Assembly (NCBI GenBank): GCA_964020155.1 | Contig: OZ026557.1 | Coordinates: 2,294,501-2,358,500 of the forward strand | From: Chondrilla cf. caribensis | Taxonomy: Eukaryota > Porifera > Demospongiae > Chondrillida > Chondrillidae | Direction: 5' to 3' | DNA length: 64,000 nt | In this document: positions 40,870 to 51,500 of the stretch, piece after piece | Numbering within the stretch: the stretch's first letter is position 1 | How the letters are laid out: each line of letters starts with the position of its first letter | The notes under the pieces: generated by a model | What the model was told of the DNA's origin: nothing | What the model saw: only the letters and a program-made list of their open reading frames with translations | The model's database searches: none | Position numbers and translations under genes: made by a program

Positions 40870-43860
40870 ATACCAATCAAAAACAAAAGGGGTGGATGGT
40901 AAGGACGTTGAATCAGTTAAAACATGATACATTAATGATAATATTAGTAGAGAGAAAGATGAGTTTAATACGACCCCCTTCACTAAAGAACAAATATGGC
41001 GTGCACTTAAGAAGTCCAACAAATCTTCTGCCCCTGGGGATGACAACATTACTTACCACCATCTATGGAAGCTCCCATCAACACACGCCTTCTTAGCCAG
41101 CCTGTTCAACAAGATAATTGCATCTGGACAACCACCTCCAAATAGCTGGTCCTGTGCCCGCATTCGCCTCATCTATAAAGGTTCAGATACGAGCTCACCT
41201 AGCAACTTCAGGCCGATTGCTTTATCATCATGCATAGGCAAACTCCTCAACAAAATTATTGCAACGAGGATGGAAAGCTTTCTTCTTAGAAGCGATATCA
41301 TCAATCCCTCCACGCAGAAAGGCTTCCTACGCAACCTGAATGGTGTTGTCGAGCACATTCATGCCCTAAATGCCATTCTCGATCAAGCACGTGAACGGCG
41401 ACTTCCCCTCTCAATCACCTTCCTTGACCTGAAGAACGCGTTTGGATCCATCCCCCATGACCTGATTACAGATATGCTTCAGCTGGTTAGAATCCCAGAG
41501 AAAATCTCCAACTACATTCGTCATTGTTATAGGAACATGACAGCATACATCCATAATGAAGAATGGACCACCTCATCCTTCTCCATCACACAAGGAGTCT
41601 TTCAGGGTGATACACTGTCTCCAGTAATCTTTCTACTGGCCTTCTCCCCCCTCATCCATCTAGCAGAGACATGGGAGTATGCAGGGTTTTTCACTCAGAT
41701 TCTTATTCCCAATTCTGAAAACTTACCTCCAATTGGCCAACCCATCTATGTCCTCTGGGAAGAGGAAGACTCTGAGGAACCAACTGGCTGGTACAAAGCC
41801 ACAACAGAGAAATACCACACCGATGGTAAGCTCACATTACTATACTCGTGTGGTTCCACAGAAGTGATAGATATTTCTGTCACCCAATGGAGATTCGCCA
41901 GGAAGAATGGACGTGCCTTCATTCCATCAGACCAACCTCCCCCACCCCAACCCAAGAATGTGGCCATGAATCAAGCCCCCCAATATATTCCAGGCCTAGA
42001 ACACAAATGCAAAGGATACGCAGACGACCTCACCATCATCAACTCTGATGCAAGAGACCACCAAGAAGCAATCCAGCGCATTGAAAGAGCTGCAGGAGAG
42101 CTCGGACTCTTCCTCAAGCCATCCAAATGTGTCTCCATGACACTCGTCAATGGAAAGGTGAAACCGGACAGCTCTTTTCCTCTCCAAGATGGATCAACCA
42201 GGAGTATCATGGATTACCCCACCAAGTTTCTGGGACAAATCGTAACAGCGTACCCCTCACTGACCAAGAGAGAGGCTTCCAAACGGCTACAACAGAAGGT
42301 GGAAATGGCTCTCAAGAACATTGACGAGAGACCCATCAGAGGAGAAATGAAAGTATGGATAGTGGCACACTACCTAATTCCTTCTCTACATTTCCACCTT
42401 CAGGTCAACCCAATCTCCTCCACCCTCCTCAAAAAACTGGAGCAAACTATTGGGACTTTACTGAAAAAGTGGCTAAAGCTCCCCCGGAATGCTACACAAG
42501 CCATTCTATACCATCCTTCTGTTCTTGCAGTCCCATCCGTCTTATCTTGCTACACAAAAGCAAAAGTGAGTTACATGTCATCTATCTTGGCCTCATCTGA
42601 TCCAGCAATCATAGAGCTGAACCACCTGATTGACAGCCCAGCTTTCCTAAAAAGACAGGAAATTCCAACTGAAGCAACCAATTGCCTGCAGACCTCCCAA
42701 TCCAACGCACCAGTATCATTAGCAGCCCGTAAGAGAGAAACCAGAAAATTTCTGAAAGAAAACTCAACAAACCGCTGGAACCAGAAACTTTCCACTCTCT
42801 GCGTGCAAAGCAAGTTTCTGAACATCACAGAACTTGAAACTGAAAACCACCTCTGGAGGAGAATCATAGATGGCTTGCCATCAGGCCAATTGTCTTTCAT
42901 GCTTAGGGCAGGATCTGACACTTTACCAACACCAATGAACTTACAGAGATACAAGATCCAGGTTTCATCTCGCTGCAAGCTCTGTCAAAGACCACAAACA
43001 ACAACTGGACACATTCTATCTGCATGTCCAGAAGCCCTGGAACAGGGTAGATATACATGGAGACATGATTCTGTCCTATTGAGCCTGACCAGGGCACTTG
43101 AGAAGGCACTTCCCCATGTCCAGATATATGCTGACCTCGACAACATGCGTGCCCTAGAGCACCCCCCCACCACCATCCCACCAGGTCTTACATCAACATC
43201 CTCCCGTCCTGACATTGTATGCGTTAATGGGACAAATATCACCCTACTCGAATTGACTGTCAGTGGCAACTCTAAAGAAGCAATGAATCAAGCAAGAGAA
43301 CGAAAACAACAGAAGCGACCCTATCTAGAAATCATCAATGATCTACATAGACAAGGACTGAATGCCAAGTATGACACCATCGAAATTGGTGCCCTGGGTC
43401 ACTGCACCAAGGACACCCAGTACCACCTATCTCGCACATTCCCTCAAATGAACCGATTACTATGGCAAAGGATACTTGATCAAGCAGGAGAGGTTGCAAT
43501 CGCTTGCTCCAAATCAATTTTCCTGGCAAGGAATAACTCGGAATGGAGAGAACCCCCTCTTCTGTCCTTCTATCGCCACCAATAATTGTTTATCAATTTG
43601 TTTAATCTGTTTATCTATTTGTTTTGGTTTTGTTACAATCATCAAATCATCATCATTTTACCATTACTATTATTACTATTATTATACACACCTTGCCAGA
43701 CACTATTTACATCAGCTTTGCTGTATCATATATTGTGTCTGTGTCCGAGGTCGCACCTACTTCATCTTTTATTCTCATTACATGCATTGTATCTTATGTT
43801 TACCACTGTGAAGTTGAATAATGAAGGTCTTTCCCCCCCCCTGCAGTATTTCTGAATCTA
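40870..43860 (+). mobile_element. 5'-truncated non-LTR retrotransposon with restriction-like endonuclease
   Basis: Codes for reverse transcriptase, zinc finger and endonuclease in one open frame, with an AT-rich 3' tail (TTACTATTATTACTATTATT). No apurinic endonuclease is present at the N-terminus. The combination of RT, C-terminal CCHC knuckle and PD-(D/E)xK nuclease is that of the early-branching R2/NeSL/Hero-type LINEs. The 5' end is lost near 40870-40925. Target duplication not identified. Confidence 0.82.
40928..43585 (+). CDS. Retrotransposon RT / restriction-like endonuclease ORF (885 codons)
   Basis: Open from just after an in-frame TGA at 40925 to TAA at 43583; the first Met of the longest frame is at 41270. 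RT motifs in order: KKSNKSSAPGDDNITYHHLW (fingers), SNFRPIALSSCIGKLLNKII, FLDLKNAFGS (motif A), TQGVFQGDTLSPVIFLLAF (motif B), GYADDLTIINSD (motif C, catalytic DD). Between B and C lies an extra segment of about 70 residues with Tudor-like features (IYVLWEEEDSE, TGWYKATTEKYH, VTQWRFA). After the thumb come RCKLCQRPQTTTGHILSAC (CCHC) and SRPDIVCVNG...LLELTV, the PD...E core of a restriction-like nuclease. No internal stops, so a fairly young insertion. Confidence 0.85.
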   Translation, partial: YINDNISREKDEFNTTPFTKEQIWRALKKSNKSSAPGDDNITYHHLWKLPSTHAFLASLFNKIIASGQPPPNSWSCARIRLIYKGSDTSSPSNFRPIALSSCIGKLLNKIIATRMESFLLRSDIINPSTQKGFLRNLNGVVEHIHALNAILDQARERRLPLSITFLDLKNAFGSIPHDLITDMLQLVRIPEKISNYIRHCYRNMTAYIHNEEWTTSSFSITQGVFQGDTLSPVIFLLAFSPLIHLAETWEYAGFFTQILIPNSENLPPIGQPIYVLWEEEDSEEPTGWYKATTEKYHTDGKLTLLYSCGSTEVIDISVTQWRFARKNGRAFIPSDQPPPPQPKNVAMNQAPQYIPGLEHKCKGYADDLTIINSDARDHQEAIQRIERAAGELGLFLKPSKCVSMTLVNGKVKPDSSFPLQDGSTRSIMDYPTKFLGQIVTAYPSLTKREASKRLQQKVEMALKNIDERPIRGEMKVWIVAHYLIPSLHFHLQVNPISSTLLKKLEQTIGTLLKKWLKLPRNATQAILYHPSVLAVPSVLSCYTKAKVSYMSSILASSDPAIIELNHLIDSPAFLKRQEIPTEATNCLQTSQSNAPVSLAARKRETRKFLKENSTNRWNQKLSTLCVQSKFLNITELETENHLWRRIIDGLPSGQLSFMLRAGSDTLPTPMNLQRYKIQVSSRCKLCQRPQTTTGHILSACPEALEQGRYTWRHDSVLLSLTRALEKALPHVQIYADLDNMRALEHPPTTIPPGLTSTSSRPDIVCVNGTNITLLELTVSGNSKEAMNQARERKQQKRPYLEIINDLHRQGLNAKYDTIEIGALGHCTKDTQYHLSRTFPQMNRLLWQRILDQAGEVAIACSKSIFLARNNSEWREPPLLSFYRHQ

Positions 43861-44429
43861 ATCATTTTCAATTCAGCCATTGTGTCACGAGGTTAACATT
43901 CACAATTTCACCTCAGTTTTAATACATATGTTACTTCCATGCATGCAAGCATCTGGATAGCACTTCTAATAGCTGGGCTATGTTTGCCACTATGTATAAC
44001 CTTATATCTTTATCTATATCACTTAGTCCATTACTCAAATCATTTTCTTTAGTTTATATATTTCAATGTCCACTACAACTGAAGTACTATTCATGTACTG
44101 GTTGTTTTCCTATGAGAGAACTACAGTAACTTTGTTTTGTTAGTGAGTATGTGCATTATAGTCATATACGATATAATCATAATGTTTATACGCATTGTGA
44201 ATTTGGTTTCATTTTATGAATTATTGATTTGAAATTGAAAAATGGTGACAATGTAGTCATTCGAATTCTCTCTGAACAGATGTATGTCTAGCTATGAATT
44301 GGGCTACCCTGTGGGTGCCCAACATGGAATTATTAATAATACACTGCTGAGTTATCAGGCGGTGTTAGTCCAGCATTAATCCTGGCTTCTTTATAATCGA
44401 ATACATATTATGTATAAATATAGCCAGTT

Positions 44430-44606
44430 TTCACTCCATGAAGCCAGAAATAAGCAACAACCGGGGTGGGTCATGAGTTTGTGGGTTACACATCCAAACT
44501 GGGTTGGTGTAAACAGGGTCTATGTCTGAATGGAATGGATTTTGTCAGGTCATGTTTACAGAAGCCTTCTGTAACTGATCCACCCTCGAAATCCCTGCTT
44601 CCCTAG
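44430..44606 (+). mobile_element. Dispersed hAT-like repeat fragment, copy 1
   Basis: Contains CATCCAAACTGGGTTGGTGT and GTCATGTTTACAGAAGCCTT, ending near CACCCTCGAAATCCC. Preceded by AAGCCAGAAATAAGCAACAA, as in the other two direct copies. Confidence 0.55.
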
Positions 44607-45504
44607 AGCGCATCTGAAATTGAATCAAACCTTCCAATATGGAGCTCGAGGTACGACAGGGTTTAGCCCAGCAGTATGACTATAGTATAGGGTAGCATCA
44701 TAGTGAAGTAAGTTGGTGTGGGTAAGGATATCTGTGTGTGGAAGGATCGATTGCTGAATATAATTTGGATATTGCACAAAATTCACTATTAATTCTAAAA
44801 AAATATGTTGTTAGTGCATGGCTTCTGTTGTGACTTCGCTGTGTAAATTTGTAAAGTGGCCAACATTTAGGAGCATAAACTCTCCACTGAAGTAAAGTGG
44901 TGGTGTTGCACATCACCACAGGTGTTTACTTACTAAAAGGGGTGATCATGATTTGAGGCCAAAATATTTATCATCCAGTTCGTGGATTTTGAACTCATGC
45001 ATGCACTGTACACAACACATGCATCATAATATTCACGTAAAAGTTATGCATGTTCTCTAACAATGCATATGGCAATAACTGTGTATGTAGCTGTAGGGCG
45101 CATCAGTATAGACCTTGTTGCGATGGGATGCATAATAGTACTTTTCACAAATGTCGGACATTTATAGTAACTATTATTTCTATCAAATTTCAATTGATGA
45201 TAATTTTTGTTGGTAAATATGTAGTAGTATTGTGGTAGTAGTAGTACACAAACCAAAACAGAAATCTGTATATTTTTTGAATATAAGTCCAGATGATATA
45301 TTTGGACTGATATTCAAAAAATATTGTAAGTATAACAGTTACTGAATATGACCCGAATTATATGACACTATACTCATGTCAGAGCAGCATCTTTGAAGTA
45401 AATTGAAAATGCCCAGCAATATGGAACACAAGTGGTGTTAGCCAATCATCTATCCTGGGGTAATTAAATACATAATATTATACGTATTGTCAGCTTTTGC
45501 TAAT

Positions 45505-45668
45505 GAAGCCAGAAATAAGCAACAACCCGGGGTGGGTTGTGAATATGTAGGCTAGACATCCAAACTGGGTTGGTGTAAACAGGAACTACGTCTGAATGGA
45601 ATTAAATAGTGTACGGTCATGTTTCCAGAAGCCTTATGTAACTGGCCCACCCTCGAAATCCCCACTCC
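45505..45668 (+). mobile_element. Dispersed hAT-like repeat fragment, copy 2
   Basis: Same core with GGTTGGTGTAAACAGG and CGAAATCCCCACTCCTG. Part of the 300-bp segment repeated at 46205-46508. Confidence 0.55.
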
Positions 45669-45953
45669 TGAACTGTGACGAAGAGATTGCATCCGAAATT
45701 GAAACAAACCCATGGCCATAGTAAGTTTTCATTATTAGTGTTACTATTATAATTATAATACTATTGATTATTAATGACAATTGCAGTATAATAGTAGTGG
45801 TGGTAATACCAAACCAATACAGAACTCTGTCCATTTTATTGAACATAAGTCCATTGTATTTAATGAGCAGTGGGTCTATTTATTCCAGACCTGTAATCCA
45901 AGCTGAGAAATGTATTTCCTCACCCAACCTCCAGAAGTCCAAGTTTTAATATT

Positions 45954-46112
45954 CAGCGAATACTCGTTAATCCACTGCAATTTGTTTTCGACGAATATGG
46001 TGAATGATGAGTTTGGCAGATTAACTGGATATTCATGAGTACTTGTATATATTATATTAGTACTGGGAAATTGTGACAGATAAAGAGGTGGCAGATTAAC
46101 GAGAATTCACAG
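45954..46112. mobile_element. Pogo/Tc1-like MITE, family 1, copy c
   Basis: Ends CAGCGAATACTCGTTAATCC and GATTAACGAGAATTCACAG, followed by TA. Middle matches ATTCATGAGTACTTGTATAT of the other copies. Confidence 0.6.
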
Positions 46113-46324
46113 TATATTATATTATCTGTGATGATGTTAATTTTGTATAGCGTAATTAAGTCCAATTCTAATTAAATGACCCAAATATGACCTTAGTCAG
46201 GTCACAGCAACATCTTTGAAGTAAATTGAAAATGCCCAGCAATGGACCAAAAGTGGTGCTATATTAGTCAAGCATCTTTCCCCAGTTTCTGATGTAATTG
46301 AATCAATAGATGGGATAGCCAGTC

Positions 46325-46508
46325 TTCACTTTACGAAGCCAAAAATTAGCAACGACCACGCATGCAGGGTGGGCCATGAGTTTGTGGGTTATGCATCCAA
46401 ACTGGGTTGGTGTAAACAGGAGCTATGTCTAAGTGAAATGCATTTTTGTCGGGTCATGTTTACAGAAGCCTTCTCTAACAGGCCCGCCCACCCTAGAAAT
46501 CCCCACTT
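46325..46508 (+). mobile_element. Dispersed hAT-like repeat fragment, copy 3
   Basis: Contains GCATCCAAACTGGGTTGGTG and CTAGAAATCCCCACTTCTG. Flanks match copy 2 back to about 46205. Confidence 0.55.
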
Positions 46509-46969
46509 CTGCACCTTCGAGGATTGTGACATTGTCTTAAGTTTATTCACTAGAAGGCCTGTAGCTCTTCATGAGAGGTGTATTAAATATTGCTACAGAT
46601 ATTTTCAAAGCAATAGATTGATAAAAATCTCAAAGGTGCCCCATTGCCATCATACCCTAAAATAAACAAGATGGTGGATGTATAATTATGTATACATAGT
46701 ATCATGAATATATTTAATACGTACAATAATATCATTGTAACATATCATATATAAAATGCATCTCAAATGTGTATGTAATTTTTTTGTATGTATAAGCCCA
46801 TGCATGTACAACACTATAAAGAAAGTTGCAGGATCATGTACATGTTTTCAATACCCTCAACCAATCATTATGTGTTAGTTTGATTTAAATATAAGCTTTC
46901 CATCCATTATTTCCTTTCTCCTTTGATATTCAATATTGACAAATATTATATTCAATAGTACCCTAGTTG

Positions 46970-47145
46970 CTAGTTATAGCCTTCAGTGTGGTTATCAATG
47001 GCATCTACTCCTTTTGCTTCCTTATCAGAGGTGATCAGGCCCTGCAATTCAGGTCTCCTTGCCTCACCTACACCAGCAGTGGTATTACCCAGATCTGGCT
47101 CTGAATTGGACCTGGTCCATTGAATATTGCATTCATTCAGAAGTA
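46970..47145 (-). CDS. Possible orphan 3'-terminal exon
   Basis: After an acceptor TTATGTCCACTAG the minus strand reads 57 open codons ending TAG. It includes NECNIQWTRSNSEPDLGNTT, GEARRPELQGLITSDKEAKG and DNHTEGYN. Composition is that of a disordered protein tail, unlike the AT-rich flanks. It starts in phase 1, as does the last tail exon of gene B, but sequence similarity is not convincing. No upstream exons on this strand found to the right. Could be the remnant of a lost receptor copy or chance. Confidence 0.3.
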
Positions 47146-47371
47146 CTAGTGGACATAATTATAACTGGTGTCAATCAGATCTCAGTCCAGCAAACGTTCA
47201 GCATGTCTTATAAGTATTGGACCCTTATGTAACAAATAATTAATTATTACCACCCCTGCGAAATTGAACTACGTACACATCTCAGCAACACCGTTACGTA
47301 GTACTGCAGTGTAGCAAATATTGATTAAGAATGCTCACTATTATTTAATATATAGAGTATGGTGGGGTTAT

Positions 47372-47790
47372 CAGGCCTGTACACAGGGGGGGTTCGAGGG
47401 GGTTCGACTGAACCCCCCTTTGTGTCTAAACATTGAAATGAAAGAATGCTGTTGTCCAAATGCCACCATTGTCTAGGGCACAAATGATCAAAATTTCACA
47501 GTAATTCAATCTGATACAAAGGTGATGCAACCACCCCGTTATATGTAATGATTATGTAGACTGGAATCAGTCAATTTGCTATTTGATTCAGCACAGGAGA
47601 TATTATTGAGCTCTGTGTATATTTTTATATTTGTGACATGACCAGACATAAGCTCCATGTTATGCTTAATTAATACTAGGCCTTCAATGATGATCTGTAT
47701 GATTGTGATGGCATGCACGTGTGATGACAGATGGATATGAACTGGACTAAAAATGTAACCCCCCTTTTGTGAAGCCTGCATACGGGCCTG
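47372..47790. mobile_element. hAT-like MITE with GGTTAT target duplication
   Basis: 419 bp, flanked by GGTTAT on both sides. Terminal repeats CAGGCCTGTACACAGG and, inverted, CAGGCCCGTATGCAGG, with subterminal G/C runs (GGGGGGTTCGAGGGGGTTCG; AACCCCCC). No transposase. Confidence 0.7.
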
Positions 47791-48384
47791 GGTTATGATA
47801 ACAACTTTAAAATTTTTGTATTACATTGATAGAGCCTATAGGAGGGTGGGGGTGGAATGAAACATTCTTCAATGCTATCATGTTTATGCTCACACACCAA
47901 TTCCCTTAGCTCCCAATAATTATTGGATTATTACTTCATTCAACGTGGATGCCTTAGCTATGGGCACTACTCAATAATGTGAGCAGTCAGGATGCTTCAT
48001 GTACACTGTCAGTATCACCTATAACATACTACACCCCTAGTCTGTCTACCAACTATATTGTTACTGGCCACTTTAATACTCTTATATACTATACACCCGC
48101 GTCTATTATGTGTATAATAGCTAACCAAAGTTCTTAATAATGAAATTGCATGTATACATACATACGTATGCTGTATGTGGATGTACAGCCAACTGATAAC
48201 CAAGTGATCAATTGTAATTCAGCTAATGAATTAGGTTATTAGTGGGCGTAATCAGGACACTAATGTAAGGGTTTCACCAATGTGGCCGCGAAAAACCACC
48301 ACTCGATCTTCTTTGAAGACCGTTTGAATTGTCAACTTCTTTTGTATGGGAAATATGTTATCCTTTCTCATCCCTATTTCGAAA
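47791..48384. other. Upstream region of the PTPMT1-like gene
   Basis: No exon seen before the first coding exon. An in-frame TGA (48325) sits 21 bases before the first in-frame Met at 48346, bounding the 5' untranslated region. No TATA box or other promoter element recognised. Confidence 0.4.
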
Positions 48385-48561
48385 ATGCTGAGATATCTAT
48401 CAGGGATGACCTTGAACCAGCTCTGGTCTCGTCTGTGGTACTTTCCGTCATTGATGTACAACTCAATCATGACTTCCATGTCAGCGAAGTATTCGTGGTT
48501 CAACAGAGTTGATCAGGCGATCGTTTTGGGAGCGCTACCCTTCAGAAATCAGACGGAGGAG
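48385..48561 (+). CDS. PTPMT1: PTPMT1-like exon 1
   Basis: 59 codons; MLRYLSGMTLNQLWSRLWYF start, RVDQAIVLGALPFRNQTEE end, donor GAG|GTACGT. Hydrophobic N-terminal stretch compatible with mitochondrial targeting (inference). Confidence 0.9.
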
Positions 48562-51500
48562 GTACGTGATTGGTCTGCAACCCTGTGTCTTCAACCAGTG
48601 TTTTCACTCGTTATCGACCGTAGGATGTAGGGCATTACATACGTAACTGCACTGTAATCTCTCTAATGTGGTCATCAATGGGACCTCTATATCTTTGCCA
48701 GGATTAGACAAGTGACTGTATTAGCACGTTGAAATTAATGTATGTTGGACCATGGAGTACCCGTACTACGTAGTATACAGTAGCCTATCTGTGGTAGAAC
48801 ACGTGTATGTGTATTATTGTATTTGGGTAAGGTAAAATGGAGTAATTCCCATCATGGTACATTTCTGATAATTTGGAAAGAAACTGTTTTCGTACTACTC
48901 TGAAATGGTAAGTCTTCAAGAATAACTACAGTGTTCGACTGATATTGGCAACCGTAAGCTACAACATACCCAACCGTGAAGCCACCCACCTGCTCCCGTG
49001 TGCTGATCATTCATCAGTGATAGGAATTACCCCATTTACCTTGCACTAGGAGTGTCTGTTCATACAAGTTCCATCATTGGAATTACTTACTTATGGTCAG
49101 CATGTCTACCTTTGGATTATACCTAACCTTGATTTGATTTGATTTGATTTGACGTCTTTTTTATGTTGGGTAGCCTCTAGCCTTAAGGCTACTTTTCAAG
49201 GCACCCACGAATTAATTAGTAGTTTGAGAGTTGTATTTAAGTTATCTAGAATCAAGTTGACAGCTTTCTTCACTTCATGTCCCTGATGTTGGCAGGGGGG
49301 GTGCAGGGAAAAATCTCCAATTCTGGGATTCGAACCTGGGCAAAATCACTTTTGGCCCTCTTGTGAGCCCTTCCAGCCACCAGCACCCCACCTTGTTTCA
49401 GAATACTGGTGGGAACACTTATAAGATAACATGGGGTTATGTGGCCATAAACATTGATGATAATGAGCTACAGTGAATTCTTGATAATCCGCCATAATTC
49501 ATCTTCCAAAAACATGGTGGAGTTTGGTGGATCAAATGTATATTCATTAGTACTTGTATATTATAATTGGTACTGGGAAATTGTGGCAGATTAAAGGTTT
49601 AGTGGATAATACAGTTGTAGATTAATGATAATTTACTGTACGTATGTTTAATTGTCCATTGCTGGTCCATCCCTCACGCATGGAGAATCAATAGTTGAAT
49701 ATCAGTTGTCTCAAATTATTCCAGTGTTCCAGATCACCCCATTCTACCTCACTCGCCACCCTCATCAAATGTCATCCCTTCATAGTACAGTTTTTATTTT
49801 TTTACAATATCTCTACACCGCATAATTTAAGTAAGCGGGTGGCTATGACAATTATGACAATGGTTATGACAAAAATGTTCTTGGACAGTCTCAGAGGCAT
49901 TTTTTAAATTTCCTGGTGATGTTTTTCCATTTTTGGCACATCTTCGAAACATTTTGATGTATTGAAAATTTCAGCAACAGATCTTTCAAGAAATTGTCAT
50001 CTTACTAAAGACACATCTGAAAGTACTTTAAAATACTTTAGATTTCCTCTTGAATTTTCATGAAATTGAATTTATGTAAAGAAATTAACGATCACCAGAA
50101 GCCATTGGACATGTCCACATGCGTTCTCATTTCCACATCTTCACGTGTATGATACACATACGTGCGTAGTACAATGCAAATGGGAAACTTTGTGTTCATT
50201 CATAATATTATTATTCACAAATGAGTGCTAATCTGCGACATTCACAGGAACTTTGCAATGTGGACATGTGTATGTATGAGTGAGTTGATCTTGGACCCAG
50301 GGTTATGCTGGTTGTTATGGTGGATGCATTTACGTGACCTTATATCATAGGGCTCTCATTTGGAAACTATAATTTATGTTGGTATAATCAATGCATACGA
50401 GACTGCTTTATTTTTATTTATTATTATTAACCTATTAGCATTAATATTGGTACAAGAATCAAAATTTGATCTTAGTACGTATACCAAATATTAATGCCTG
50501 GGTCTTAGTTCCGAGTTTAATGGAGTTGTTCCATTCTCCTTGTGCCTGTGCTTTGTGTGCAGTAACTCCAAGCCCTTCTTTGACTTCAGCTCCTATGGAG
50601 TACCTTTAAGATCATCATTAAGGACTATTGGTAGCGTGGTTCTTGGTCTGCCATGCCTACCTGTCCCTGGTTGGCTGAAATAGGCTATCATGACTGTATT
50701 GGCTGGTAACCAGAGTGTCATCATCTTAAGAAATGCAACAGTGGCTTGTTGTTTCCTCCTCTGTATGTCCTGATGGTCTCCCAGATGTGAACCTTATACT
50801 TTCATGTTTCTCCATACTTCTTCGGTTGGGTTTGAAGATGTCAGTTCCACCCACTCTGTTTTGGATTCATTGACGTGTAGGTCCCAGGATTCAAGGATGG
50901 TTTTGATTTGTGGTAATGACTGTTGGAGGTGTTCGTAGCAGGTGCTGATAAAGGTGACGTCATCGGCATATTCTTTGATTTGTTGCTTTAAATATTCTTG
51001 TACAGTCTTTGTATTTTTCTACGTACTTCTACTTTGTCACCGACTATGAAAGTTAGATATTTGCCTTCTTTTGTTTGGAACCACGCTCTTTGTAGACTGT
51101 CGTAAAAGTTGTCACATGTTTGCGGATTTACTAAGCACAGCCTGGTATGTGGTTCATAGGCAGCGATAATAAATAACTTACTGGGCTTTGTTCCTTTGGA
51201 CTTTGGTAGATGGGATTCCGCTATACCTACACGATCTGAAACTGACCAGAATCTTCTTAAATGAGGCTCCAACTTTGGAGAGACAACAAATGCAACCCCA
51301 CAATAACAAATTGATTCCAGAAAACAGTGTAATAAATAACCTCCAGGTAATTTCTGGACAAGTGACATTGTTTTTTTCGTTTCTTGTAATCCTGCTATGT
51401 CGATAGAGTATACTTTATCTCGAGTAGAAACTGTCTCTTTAGGGCCGATTGTAGCCCTCGTACATTAAAGGTGGCTATCCCCAACTTGGTCATAGTCGAT

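Larger units (their letters stand above)
43861..46969. other. Intergenic region with dispersed repeats
   Basis: No gene recognised. Contains three direct copies of the repeat seen at 39088-39275 and one pogo-like MITE. A segment of about 300 bp (45385-45668) is repeated at 46205-46508. Confidence 0.55.

Noticed and set aside
48252..48503. 83-codon minus-strand ORF
   Set aside because: Antisense of PTPMT1 exon 1, whose plus-strand reading is supported by family motifs and splice phases.
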